Positions 25,173-33,896 of a DNA stretch of 64,000 bases are shown here, in pieces. A program made the position numbers and the translations under genes. Origin of the DNA: Mycobacterium botniense (lineage in GTDB: Bacteria; Actinomycetota; Actinomycetes; Mycobacteriales; Mycobacteriaceae); the NCBI RefSeq assembly GCF_010723305.1, contig NZ_BLKW01000004.1, positions 806,001-870,000 on the forward strand. Direction: 5' to 3'. Numbering within the stretch: the stretch's first letter is position 1; each line of letters opens with the position of its first letter. The notes beneath the pieces were generated by a model that did no database searches, was not told where the DNA came from, and was given only the letters and a program-made list of their open reading frames with translations.

Positions 25173-25997
25173 ATGGTCGCGCTCGATGCTCTGCAAAACT
25201 GGCCGGTGGCCACCGCTGCCGCCGCGGTGGTCGGCCCCACCGGTGTGCTGGCCAGTCACGGTGATACCGGGTGTGTGTTCGACTTGGCGTCGGTGACCAA
25301 GCCACTCGTCGCGCGGGCAGTACAGGTCGCCGTCGAGGAGGGGGTTATTGAGCTTGACACCGCCGCCGGCCCGCCCGGCGCCACGGTACGCCACCTGCTG
25401 GCACACGCCTCCGGGCTGGCGATGCACTCCGCTCACCTGCTGGCCAAACCGGGCACTCGCCGGGTGTATTCCAACTACGGCTTCACGGTGCTGGCTGAGA
25501 CGGTGCAGGAGGCCTCGGATATCGAGTTCGCCCGCTACCTGGCCGAGGCGGTCTTCGAACCGCTGGGCATGACCGCCTCCCGCCTCCACGGCGGCGCCTG
25601 GGCCGCCGGGTTCGGTGCCAGTTCGACCGTTGCCGACCTGGCGGCGTTCGCCGGGGATCTGCTGCGTCCGGTGACGGTGTCGGCGCAGATGCACACCGAA
25701 GCGACCAGTGTTCAGTTCCCCGGCCTCGACGGGGTTTTGCCCGGCTACGGGCTGCAGCGGCCTAACGACTGGGGTCTGGGCTTTGAGATCCGCGATGCCA
25801 AGTCACCGCATTGGACCGGCGCGGCCAACTCGCCGCGCACATTCGGCCATTTCGGGCAGTCGGGCGGCTTCATCTGGGCAGATCCGGTGGCCGACTTGGC
25901 GTTGGTCGTGCTCACCGACCGCGAATTCGGGGAGTGGGCGCTGCCGCTGTGGCCGGCGCTGTCCGACGCGGTGATATCCGAATACCGCGCACACTAG
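25173..25997 (+). CDS. Beta-lactamase-like serine hydrolase/esterase
   Basis: A 274-residue protein of the serine beta-lactamase/class C esterase fold. The nucleophile motif SVTK (SxxK) lies near residue 37, followed by HLLAHASGL and the second-box Tyr in YSNYGFTVL. The C terminus contains FGHFGQSGGF, a usual HxG-like third box. The start at 25173 is used because the upstream extension (Arg/Ala-rich) lacks similarity and the length matches M. tuberculosis Rv2257c. There is no clear signal peptide, so it is probably cytoplasmic. Function by family is ester or D-amino peptide hydrolysis; substrate unknown. Confidence 0.85.
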   Translation: MVALDALQNWPVATAAAAVVGPTGVLASHGDTGCVFDLASVTKPLVARAVQVAVEEGVIELDTAAGPPGATVRHLLAHASGLAMHSAHLLAKPGTRRVYSNYGFTVLAETVQEASDIEFARYLAEAVFEPLGMTASRLHGGAWAAGFGASSTVADLAAFAGDLLRPVTVSAQMHTEATSVQFPGLDGVLPGYGLQRPNDWGLGFEIRDAKSPHWTGAANSPRTFGHFGQSGGFIWADPVADLALVVLTDREFGEWALPLWPALSDAVISEYRAH

Positions 25998-26123
25998 CGC
26001 AACAGGGGCCCCACAAGGCACAATAGACACGCACGACACAAATACATCGGCTGACCAGCAGCATCCTGCTTATCGGATCACCGGGTCGTAGGGGAAGACG
26101 TCCTGGAGCCGAAGGAGTAGCAG

Positions 26124-26636
26124 ATGCGTGCGTCGAACCAATTCGCCGACGTCACGACGGGCGTGGTGTACATCCACGCGTCGCCGGCGGCGGTGTGCCC
26201 GCATGTCGAATGGGCGTTGTCGTCGACTCTGCAGGCCAAGGCGAATCTCATGTGGACCCCGCAACCAGCCTTGCCGGGACAGCTGCGCGCGGTGACAAAT
26301 TGGGTTGGTCCGGTGGGTACCGGTGCCCGGTTGGCCAACGCGTTGCGCGCGTGGTCGGTGCTGCGGTTCGAGGTCACCGAGGACCCCAGTCCGGGGGTCG
26401 ACGGCCAACGGTTCAGCCACACGCCGCAGTTGGGGTTGTGGAGTGGGTCGACGAGCGCCAACGGCGATATCGTGGTCAGCGAGAACCGACTGCGGGCGAT
26501 GATGGCACAGGGTGCGGACGTGCTTGCCGCCGAGCTGGATTCGGTGCTGGGCACGGCATGGGATGAGGCCCTGGAGGCTTATCGCGACGGCGGGGACTCC
26601 GGCGAAGTGACGTGGCTTAGCCGGGGAGTGGGTTAA
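26124..26636 (+). CDS. DUF3145-family protein
   Basis: A 170-residue actinobacterial protein of the DUF3145 family, equivalent to M. tuberculosis Rv2256c by sequence pattern and position. GAAGGAG lies 9 bp upstream of the ATG. The sequence FADVTTGVVYIHASPAAVCPHVEWAL, then VTNWVGPVGTGARLANALRAW, and the EDPSPGVDGQRFSHTP segment are characteristic. No membrane segment or catalytic motif is evident and I know of no established function. Its 3' end overlaps the 3' end of the convergent lipid kinase by 20 bp, so neither can be terminated by an intergenic hairpin. Confidence 0.85.
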   Translation: MRASNQFADVTTGVVYIHASPAAVCPHVEWALSSTLQAKANLMWTPQPALPGQLRAVTNWVGPVGTGARLANALRAWSVLRFEVTEDPSPGVDGQRFSHTPQLGLWSGSTSANGDIVVSENRLRAMMAQGADVLAAELDSVLGTAWDEALEAYRDGGDSGEVTWLSRGVG

Positions 26637-27573
26637 CGCTGCTGTGGGGCCGCAAGATGCGCAGGGCACCTGGCACAGCGGAAATCGTCACGGGCAGCTG
26701 ACACGCGTACTCGCCATCGGCGTAGGCGCTGATACCGGCGGAGTCGACCGCGACTGATCGCGCACGGGCAGTGGTCACGTCGTCGAGGTCGACGTGTGTG
26801 CCGGTGAAAACGGTGGGGAACAGCCGGATCAGCCGTGTCCGCGATGCGCAATGGACCATGGTGATGTCGAGCTGGCCGTCGGCGTGGTCGGCGTTGGGGC
26901 AGATCAGCATGCCCCCGCCGTAGCTGCGGGTGTTACCGACAGCCGCCAGCGTGAGGTCGGCTTTTATTTCTCGCAAACTGCCCGTCCGGTCGTCGAGCAC
27001 CAGCCGGAACGGCAGCAGCCGCAACCGCGACAGCTCGGCCAGCATCGCCAGGTTGTAGCGCATCCGCCCGTGCGGCCAGCGCATCCGGTTAGCCCGGTCG
27101 CTCACCAGCGAGTCGAATCCGGTTGCCGCGACGGTGCCGAACCATTTGGTGACGCCGCGGCGGTCGCGGATCTGTCCCAAGTCAACGGTTTCCGCCCAGC
27201 CTGCGGCGACGACATCGGCGGCGGCTTCCGGATCCTCCCGGGGGATTTGGTACTCGCGGGCGTGGTCGTTGCCGGTACCCGCGGGGATGATGCCCAGCGG
27301 AATATCGGTTGTCGCCAGCGCCTGCAGGCACTCGGTGATCACGCCGTCGCCGCCGGCGACCACCAGGGCGTCGGTGCCGCGGTCGAGCGCGTCGCCGACC
27401 AGGCGGCGAGCGTGCTCGGCGTCGGCGCCAACGATTTGCACGACGTCCACACCGCGTTGTCGCAATCGCGCGAGTGCCCTTTCCGCGGCACGCGGTGCGT
27501 TGCCGTGTCCCGATACCGGATTGGTCAACAGCGTCACCTGACCAATCTCGTGGTGATTCAGCGCCCCGGTCAC
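26617..27573 (-). CDS. Diacylglycerol/sphingosine-kinase-family lipid kinase
   Basis: A 318-residue DAGK-catalytic-domain protein, matching M. tuberculosis Rv2252. The nucleotide-binding signature VVAGGDGVITECLQAL and IPLGIIPAGTGNDHARE are intact. Later segments (GTVAATGFDSLVSDRANRMRW, GMLICPNADHADGQLDI) are conserved. The GTG at 27573 is fixed by a GTGA overlap with the stop of the upstream flavoprotein gene. The family phosphorylates diacylglycerol and other lipids with ATP; Rv2252 was linked to phosphatidic acid and PIM precursor formation. Translational coupling with an AGPS-like flavoprotein suggests a glycerolipid pathway. Confidence 0.92.
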   Translation of the reverse strand: MTGALNHHEIGQVTLLTNPVSGHGNAPRAAERALARLRQRGVDVVQIVGADAEHARRLVGDALDRGTDALVVAGGDGVITECLQALATTDIPLGIIPAGTGNDHAREYQIPREDPEAAADVVAAGWAETVDLGQIRDRRGVTKWFGTVAATGFDSLVSDRANRMRWPHGRMRYNLAMLAELSRLRLLPFRLVLDDRTGSLREIKADLTLAAVGNTRSYGGGMLICPNADHADGQLDITMVHCASRTRLIRLFPTVFTGTHVDLDDVTTARARSVAVDSAGISAYADGEYACQLPVTISAVPGALRILRPHSSVNPLPG

Positions 27574-29180
27574 GGGATCAGTTTGCCGGGGTTGAGGATC
27601 CCGGCAGGATCGAGCGTCGCTTTGATCGCCCGCAACAGCCGGACACCCAGGTCGCCCACCTCGTCGCGCATCCACGGCCGGTGATCGGTTCCGACGGCGT
27701 GGTGGTGTGTGATAGTCCCGCCGCTGGCCATAATCGCCTCGGAGGCGGCCGCTTTGGCGGCGCGCCACTGGTCGATCGGATCCCCGCGTTGTCCGGCGAC
27801 GACAGTGAAATACAGTGAGGCGCCGGTGGGGTAGACGTGCGAAATGTGGCACAGCACCAGCGCCGGGGTGCCCGATTCGGCCAGTGAAGTCGTCAGCGCG
27901 GTGGTGACGGCGGCTTTGAGCGCGGCAATGTTCGACCAGTCGGTGGCAGTCTCCAGGGTCTCGCACAGCGCGCCCGCCGCCAAAAGCGAGTCCCGCAGAT
28001 ACGGCGCGCTGAACCGGCCACGCTCCCACGCCTGCGCGGGCCCCTCACCCAGTGAGGTGCCGCCATGGGCTGCCAGCAGCGCGCGGGTCTCGGCGTGCCG
28101 GCTTTCGGCATGCGCGCGGGTGCCCTCGAACACGGTGACGGCCAGACAGCCTCCCGTGATCCGCTGCTTGCCGATGGCCTCGGTGGTGGCGAGGTTGACC
28201 CCCGTCTCGGCTTCATCGGAGAGGCGGATGACAGTCGGGCCGCTGCCGGTCTGGGCCACTGCCCGCAGCGCCGCTGTGCCTGTCGCGAAATCGGGGAACG
28301 TCCACGCTTCGTAGCGGATGACTTCCGGCGCCCGGTGCACCCGCAGCCGGACCCGGGTGATGACACCGAAGACCCCCTCGGACCCGATCAGCAGGTGACG
28401 CAGATCCGGGCCGGCGGCCGAGGCCGGCGCCCGGCCCAGATCCAGCACACCGGCCGGAGTGATCACGCGCAAACCACAGACCATGTCATCAAAGCGGCCG
28501 TATCCCGCCGAATTCTGGCCTGACGACCGTGTGGCCGCGAATCCGCCGAGGGTGGCGAACTGGAAGCTTTGCGGGAAATGCCCGAGCGAATAACCGTGCT
28601 CGGCGAGCAGCTGTTCGGCCCGTGGGCCTGTGACGCCCGCGCCGAACTCCGCCGTACCGGACACGTCATCGAAGGCCAGCAACCGATTGAGGCGACGCAA
28701 ATCCAGCGACACCACGGCGTGGAACGGCCCGCGGACGGGGTCGAGTCCACCGACCACGCTGGTGCCGCCGCCGAACGGGACGACCGCGATGCCACGCCGT
28801 GTGCAGTAATCCAGAATAGCTTTGACGTCGTCATCATTACCGGGCAGCAGCACCGCATCGGGGGCGTCCTGCGTTCTCAAGTTCCTGCGCCGCAGCAGAT
28901 CTGGGGTCGATTTTCCGCCCGCATGCAACAACCTGGCGTGATCGTCGACGCGACAGTAGCCGGCCCCGAGAAGCTCGGTGAACGTGTTGTGGTCGGTGGG
29001 TGACAGTGCCGGCGGGCGCAACCGCACCTGATCGGCTTCGATATTGGCTGTACCCGAATCCGACACGCCGAGCGCTTGTTTCAGTAACGAGCGGATGCTC
29101 TCGGAAAGTGGTGTGGCGGCTTGTGGATCTCCCCACGCATCCCATTTCATGGGCGGCAGGAGTTCATCAGCGTCCGGCAT
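27570..29180 (-). CDS. FAD-binding oxidase of the alkyldihydroxyacetonephosphate synthase type
   Basis: A 536-residue VAO/PCMH-fold flavoprotein, counterpart of M. tuberculosis Rv2251. The FAD-binding domain shows VPFGGGTSVVGGLDP and FPQSFQFATLGGFAATRSSGQNS, with GSEGVFGVITRVRLRV later. The C-terminal domain ends with THHHAVGTDHRPWM, the triple-His motif essential in alkyl-DHAP synthase, and DPAGILNPGKLIP. AGPS exchanges the acyl chain of acyl-DHAP for a fatty alcohol, forming ether lipids. D-lactate dehydrogenase-like roles are the alternative. The gene overlaps the lipid kinase by 4 bp and is divergent from glpD (129 bp). Confidence 0.9.
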   Translation of the reverse strand: MPDADELLPPMKWDAWGDPQAATPLSESIRSLLKQALGVSDSGTANIEADQVRLRPPALSPTDHNTFTELLGAGYCRVDDHARLLHAGGKSTPDLLRRRNLRTQDAPDAVLLPGNDDDVKAILDYCTRRGIAVVPFGGGTSVVGGLDPVRGPFHAVVSLDLRRLNRLLAFDDVSGTAEFGAGVTGPRAEQLLAEHGYSLGHFPQSFQFATLGGFAATRSSGQNSAGYGRFDDMVCGLRVITPAGVLDLGRAPASAAGPDLRHLLIGSEGVFGVITRVRLRVHRAPEVIRYEAWTFPDFATGTAALRAVAQTGSGPTVIRLSDEAETGVNLATTEAIGKQRITGGCLAVTVFEGTRAHAESRHAETRALLAAHGGTSLGEGPAQAWERGRFSAPYLRDSLLAAGALCETLETATDWSNIAALKAAVTTALTTSLAESGTPALVLCHISHVYPTGASLYFTVVAGQRGDPIDQWRAAKAAASEAIMASGGTITHHHAVGTDHRPWMRDEVGDLGVRLLRAIKATLDPAGILNPGKLIP

Positions 29181-29309
29181 GCGTTACAGTATTACCCGCG
29201 TCACCAGGCGGCGATGGTGTTGCCGATCACCGGGTCGAAATCCCGCTTGGCGTGTGGTCGAGACGCACACCGCCGCGCTGGTCTGCCCGCTGAACGGATA
29301 CCCGTCCCG

Positions 29310-30842
29310 ATGTCCATCGCACTCAACGCCGCCCGCCGAAGCGCCGAACTGGCCGCGCTGGCCGACGGTGAGCGACTTGACATGGTGGTGATCGGCGGTG
29401 GCATCACCGGAACCGGTATCGCCCTGGACGCCGCGTCGCGCGGATTGCAGGTGGCACTGGTGGAAAAGCACGATTTGGCGTTCGGCACAAGCCGGTGGAG
29501 TTCCAAACTGGTGCACGGTGGCCTGCGCTATCTGGCGAGCGGCGACGTGACGATAGCGCGGCGCAGCGCGGTCGAACGCGGAATCCTGATGACTCGCAAC
29601 GCACCCCACCTAGTTCGTGCGATGCCGCAAGTTGTCCCGTTGCTGTCCTCGATGGGCCGCGGGCAGCGGGCACTGATCCGCAGCGGCTTTCTGGCCGGGG
29701 ATGTCCTGCGGGTGCTGGCGGGCACACCGGCGTCAGTGCTGCCGCGGTCGCGCCGGATTCCCGCGCAACATGTGATCGACATGACTCCGGCTGTGCGGCG
29801 CGACGGCCTGGAGGGCGGCCTGCTCGCCTACGACGGTCAGCTCATCGACGATGCCCGCCTGGTTGTGGCGGTGGCGCGCACCGCCGCGCAACACGGTGCA
29901 CGGATCCTGACCTATGTGGCGGCATCAGAGGCTACCGGCACTTCGGTGCGGCTGACCGACCAGCGCAGCGGCGAATCGTTCGACGTGTCCGCGTGCGCTG
30001 TGATCAACGCAGCCGGGGTATGGGCCGATAGCATCGACCCGTCGCTGAAGCTACGGCCCAGCAGGGGAACACATCTTGTTTTCGATGCTGCTATATTCTC
30101 TAATCCTGTTGCAGCGCTTACGGTTCCGATACCCGGTGAAGTCAACCGTTTTGTGTTCGCCATGCCTGAGCAGTTGGGCCGCGTCTACCTGGGGCTCACT
30201 GACGAAGACGCGCCCGGCCCGGTTCCGGATGTGCCCGAGCCGACTTCGGCGGAAATCACCTTTTTGCTGGAGACGGTGAACACCGCGCTGGGAACGGCTC
30301 TGGCGCCCGACCACGTAATCGGAGCCTATGCGGGGCTGCGTCCGCTGATCGACACCGGCGAAGGCCGCACCGCCGATATTTCGCGGCAACACGCGGTAAT
30401 CGAATCACCGTCCGGGGTTATCAGCGTGATCGGCGGCAAACTTACCGAGTACCGGCACATGGCACAGGATGTTGTCGATCGCGCCGTGGCGCTGCGACAC
30501 CTGGACGCTGGAGAATGCCGGACGCGCAATCTTCCGCTCATCGGTGCGCCGGCCAATCCCGGCTCGGCGGTGTGGCCGACCACGGGTCTGCCGGCCTCGC
30601 TGATCGCGCGTTACGGGGCCGAAGCCGCCAATGTGGTGGCGACGTCCACCTGCGACCGGCCCACTGACCCGGTTGCCGAGGGTATCGACGTGATCCGTGC
30701 GGAGTTCGAGTACGCGGTGACCCATGAATGCGCGCTCGATGCCGACGACATCCTCGATCGCCGGACCCGGATCGGCCTGGTCCCCGCCGATCGGGAGCGA
30801 GCCGCCGCGGTGGCCGAGGAGTTCTTGGCGCGGCAGCGGTGA
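29310..30842 (+). CDS. glpD1: Glycerol-3-phosphate dehydrogenase, FAD-dependent
   Basis: A 510-residue aerobic-type glycerol-3-phosphate dehydrogenase that oxidises sn-glycerol-3-phosphate to DHAP and passes electrons to quinone at the inner membrane face. The N-terminal FAD fold DMVVIGGGITGTGIALDAA is followed by the family-specific KHDLAFGTSRWSSKLVHGGLRYL. The start at 29310 gives the expected N terminus; a longer open frame upstream overlaps the divergent promoter region and lacks similarity. A C-terminal helical domain (residues about 390-510) is present. Equivalent to glpD1 (Rv2249c). Divergence from the AGPS-like gene places DHAP production beside a DHAP-lipid enzyme. Confidence 0.93.
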   Translation: MSIALNAARRSAELAALADGERLDMVVIGGGITGTGIALDAASRGLQVALVEKHDLAFGTSRWSSKLVHGGLRYLASGDVTIARRSAVERGILMTRNAPHLVRAMPQVVPLLSSMGRGQRALIRSGFLAGDVLRVLAGTPASVLPRSRRIPAQHVIDMTPAVRRDGLEGGLLAYDGQLIDDARLVVAVARTAAQHGARILTYVAASEATGTSVRLTDQRSGESFDVSACAVINAAGVWADSIDPSLKLRPSRGTHLVFDAAIFSNPVAALTVPIPGEVNRFVFAMPEQLGRVYLGLTDEDAPGPVPDVPEPTSAEITFLLETVNTALGTALAPDHVIGAYAGLRPLIDTGEGRTADISRQHAVIESPSGVISVIGGKLTEYRHMAQDVVDRAVALRHLDAGECRTRNLPLIGAPANPGSAVWPTTGLPASLIARYGAEAANVVATSTCDRPTDPVAEGIDVIRAEFEYAVTHECALDADDILDRRTRIGLVPADRERAAAVAEEFLARQR

Positions 30843-30898
30843 GGTACCCGCGCCGAGCATGTCGTGCTGCTGTCCGGACTCAGGACAGGCGAGTCGCC

Positions 30899-31207
30899 AT
30901 GACCGTCACCCGGGTTCCTGTGCTCATCGTCGGTGCCGGCGCGGGTGGGTTAGCCACGTCGGCGCTGCTCGCCCCACACGGTGTTCGTTCGCTGCTGGTC
31001 GAGAAGCGCCGTGAAATCTTCATCTACCCGAAAGCGCGTAACCTGAGCTTTCGCAGCGTGGATCTCCTGCGCGGCCGCGGGCTGGGTGCACCGCCAACGG
31101 TTTTCGGGGTGGCTTCGAATGCGCGTCCGTTCGGGCGCCTGGACGCTACAGCGGAATGTTCTTGTGGCGTCCACGCCGTGGAGGCGCCTCCGCCAGCGCT
31201 TCGGTGA
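30899..31207 (+). pseudogene. N-terminal fragment of an FAD-dependent monooxygenase
   Basis: A 102-codon frame whose first about 70 residues match the start of PheA/TfdB-type aromatic-ring hydroxylases: VLIVGAGAGGLATSALLAPHGVRSLLVEKR (FAD Rossmann fold) and then YPKARNLSFRSVDLLRGRGL. Full-length proteins are 500 or more residues; here similarity breaks off around 31110 and the frame ends at 31207 after overlapping the 3' end of accD6 by 62 bp on the other strand. It follows glpD by 56 bp. M. tuberculosis carries a short flavoprotein gene (Rv2250A) in the same neighbourhood, so the truncation may be old and shared. Confidence 0.55.
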
Positions 31208-32567
31208 GCTTGCTGCGGGTATGCGCCGGGTCGATCTTCTCGTCGACCACACCGATCTCGATGGCGCTGTCCACGCCGCCGGCGATGCGCTCGTGCTCGG
31301 CGGCCAACTGTTCGTGCAGCGCCTCGCGCTCGTGTTCGGGCGCGGCGGCCAGCTTCTTCTTGTGCAGGATACCGACCGCCGCCTTGGCGCCCATGACCGC
31401 CACCTCGGCATCGGGCCAGGCGAATACCTTGGTGGCGCCCAACGATCGGGAGTTCATCGCGATGTAGGCCCCGCCGTAGATCTTTCGAGTGACCAGCGTG
31501 ACCCGTGGCACGGTGCACTCACCGAACGCGTGCAGCAGTTTGGCGCCGCGACGCACCACCCCGCCCCACTCCTGGTCAACACCGGGCAGATAGCCGGGAA
31601 CGTCGACCACGCAGATCAACGGAATACCGAACGCGTCGCACAGCCGCACGAAACGTGCGGCCTTCTCGGCGCTTTCGGAGTTGAGGCACCCGCCCAGACG
31701 CAGCGGGTTGTTGGCCAGCACCCCCACTGTGCGGCCCGCGAGGCGGCCCAGCCCGATGACCATCGACGGGGCCCATTTGGCCTGGAACTCGTCGAAAGGT
31801 GTGTCATCATCGAGGATCGCGGTCACGATCGGGCGTACATCGTAGGCCCGCCGCGCTGACTCGGGTAGCAGCGCGCTGATGTCGGTATCGCCGGCTTCGG
31901 CTTTGGTGCGGTCGAAATGTCCTTGCTGGCAGAACAATCCGACTAGCCTGCGACCGCGCTCATAGGCGTCGAGTTCGTCGTCGGCGACGATGTGGCACAC
32001 TCCGGACTTTTTGTGGTGGGTCTCCGGTCCGCCCAGCGAGGCCATGTCGACATCCTCGCCGGTGACGGCGCGTACCACATCGGGTCCGGTGACGAAGACC
32101 CGGCTTTCCGGGGCCATCACGACCACATCGGTCAGCGCCGGCCCGTAGGCGGCGCCGCCGGCGGCGAAGCCGACCACCACCGAGATCTGCGGAATGTAGC
32201 CCGACGCGCGGATCATCGCCTCGAACACCAGCCCGACCGCGTGCAGCGCCCGCACGCCTTCGGCCAGCCGGGCCCCGCCGGAGTGCCAGATGCCCACGAT
32301 CGGGCTCTGCTCCTCGATGGCGGTGTCGTAGGCGTCGACGATGTGCGCACAGCCCTCGACACCCATCGCGCCGCCCATCACAGTGCCGTCCGTACAAAAC
32401 GCGATGGTGCGCACCCCGTTGACCGTGCCCGCCGCGGCCAGCACCCCGGAGCGGTCCCGTTCGTGCAGCAGTGTCACGCTGCCGTCGTCAAAGAACGTGG
32501 AAAGACGCAGTAGCGGATCGCGAGGATCGAGAGACTCGCCGATCGCCTCGGGGGCCACGATCGTCAT
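31146..32567 (-). CDS. accD6: Acyl-CoA carboxylase carboxyltransferase (beta) subunit AccD6
   Basis: A 473-residue biotin-dependent carboxyltransferase, collinear with M. tuberculosis AccD6 (Rv2247) including length. Crotonase-type N and C halves are seen: GVRTIAFCTDGTVMGGAMG, GFAAGGAAYGPALTDVVVM with the oxyanion glycines, and the second half GVLANNPLRLGG, PGYLPGVDQEWGG, AYIAMNSRSLGATKVFAWPDAEVAVMG. It works with the AccA3 subunit (elsewhere) to make malonyl-CoA for FAS-I/FAS-II. The ATG at 32567 has AGGAG eight bases upstream. It is the last gene of the FAS-II operon, 25 bp after kasB. Confidence 0.97.
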   Translation of the reverse strand: MTIVAPEAIGESLDPRDPLLRLSTFFDDGSVTLLHERDRSGVLAAAGTVNGVRTIAFCTDGTVMGGAMGVEGCAHIVDAYDTAIEEQSPIVGIWHSGGARLAEGVRALHAVGLVFEAMIRASGYIPQISVVVGFAAGGAAYGPALTDVVVMAPESRVFVTGPDVVRAVTGEDVDMASLGGPETHHKKSGVCHIVADDELDAYERGRRLVGLFCQQGHFDRTKAEAGDTDISALLPESARRAYDVRPIVTAILDDDTPFDEFQAKWAPSMVIGLGRLAGRTVGVLANNPLRLGGCLNSESAEKAARFVRLCDAFGIPLICVVDVPGYLPGVDQEWGGVVRRGAKLLHAFGECTVPRVTLVTRKIYGGAYIAMNSRSLGATKVFAWPDAEVAVMGAKAAVGILHKKKLAAAPEHEREALHEQLAAEHERIAGGVDSAIEIGVVDEKIDPAHTRSKLTEALAEAPPRRGRHKNIPL

Positions 32568-32592
32568 CGCAGGTCTCCTGTCACGACTCCGG

Positions 32593-33870
32593 TCAGTACC
32601 GCCCGAAGGCAATGGCGACGTTGTGCCCGCCGAACCCGAACGAGTTGTTGACCGCGTACTTGTAATTGCCCGGGCGGGGTTTGCCCGCCACCACGTCCAG
32701 GTCGATGTCGGGGTCGAGGTTCGCCAGGTTCAGTGTGGGCGGAATGATTTGATCCCGCAACGCCAGCACGGTCAGGATCGACTCCACCGCACCGACCGCA
32801 CCGACCGAATGACCGAGCGCCGATTTGGGTGCATACACCGCCGCGTTCCCGCCGTGCGGCCCCAGGGCGTTGTTGATGGCCTTGCCCTCGGCCAGGTCGC
32901 CGACCTGGGTTCCGGTGGCGTGCGCGTTCACGTGATCGATGTCGGCGGGGGTGAGGCCGGCCAGCTGGACGGCCCGCGTCATCGCATAGCCGGCACGCTC
33001 ACCATCGGGTGCGGGCGCCACCATGTGGTAGCCATCAGACGTGATACTGGCACCCATCAGCCTGGCCAGGATGTGCGCACCCCGAGCTTTGGCGTGCTCC
33101 TCGGTTTCGATGACCATCAGCGCCCCGGCTTCCCCGAACACGAAACCGTCGCGATCTTTGTCGAACGGACGGCAAGCTCCGGGCGGGTCGTCGTTGTTGG
33201 TCGACATCACAATCCGCATCTGGGCGAACGCAGCGATCGGCACCGCCTCAATCTTGGTTTCGACACCTCCACAGATCGCGATGTCGGCCTCACCGAGCAC
33301 AATTTGTTGCCAGGCATGGGCGATGGCTTCGGCGCCCGACGCGCACGCCGCCACCGGCGCGATGACTCCGGCCTTGGCGTGACGCTCCAGTCCGACCGCG
33401 GCAGCCGCGCCGTTGGGCATATACATCTGCACGGCCAGCGGGGAAACCGCTTTGATGCCCCGGGCCCGCATGTCGTCGTAGGCGAAGAGCATTTCCTCAC
33501 TCGAGCCCATGCCGGTGCCGACGGACACCATCAACCGGTTCGTGTCGACCTCCGGTGCGCCGGCGTTGTCCCACACCCGCCGCCCCAGTACGGTGGCCAT
33601 CTTCTGCAGATAACCCATTCGGCGGTTCTCGACCCGCGTGAGCTGGGTATCAAACTCCTCGACCAGGTGTCCGCCGATGCGCACCGGAAGGTCGAACTCC
33701 TCGACGAACGGGTCGTCGAGGCGCCGAATTCCGCTCTGGCCGTCGAGCAGCATCTTCCAGGTGGTTTCGGCGTCGGAGGCGAGCGCCGTCGTCATGGCAA
33801 TGCCCGTGACCACCACATTGGGTAAGCCGTTTCCGGTAGCCAGCTGTGACGCTGTTGGCGGTGTTGCCAT
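32593..33870 (-). CDS. kasB: Beta-ketoacyl-ACP synthase KasB (meromycolate extension)
   Basis: A 425-residue condensing enzyme that extends meromycolate-ACP to full length in FAS-II. The Cys-His-His triad is present: [25 protein letters not shown] and [13 protein letters not shown]; the C-terminal [18 protein letters not shown] is diagnostic for the Kas pair. It is assigned kasB rather than kasA from position (after kasA) and by wording such as [29 protein letters not shown]. The N terminus is shorter than the annotated M. tuberculosis protein (about 438). The RBS-like AAAGGA is about 15 bp from the ATG, so initiation may rely on coupling to kasA, which ends 26 bp upstream. Confidence 0.96.
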   Translation of the reverse strand: MATPPTASQLATGNGLPNVVVTGIAMTTALASDAETTWKMLLDGQSGIRRLDDPFVEEFDLPVRIGGHLVEEFDTQLTRVENRRMGYLQKMATVLGRRVWDNAGAPEVDTNRLMVSVGTGMGSSEEMLFAYDDMRARGIKAVSPLAVQMYMPNGAAAAVGLERHAKAGVIAPVAACASGAEAIAHAWQQIVLGEADIAICGGVETKIEAVPIAAFAQMRIVMSTNNDDPPGACRPFDKDRDGFVFGEAGALMVIETEEHAKARGAHILARLMGASITSDGYHMVAPAPDGERAGYAMTRAVQLAGLTPADIDHVNAHATGTQVGDLAEGKAINNALGPHGGNAAVYAPKSALGHSVGAVGAVESILTVLALRDQIIPPTLNLANLDPDIDLDVVAGKPRPGNYKYAVNNSFGFGGHNVAIAFGRY

Positions 33871-33896
33871 TGGTGTTCCGAACGTTCCTTTCGTCT

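Noticed and set aside
32341..33825. 494-codon plus-strand frame antisense to accD6/kasB
   Set aside because: Lies across two certain genes and their junction; a shadow.
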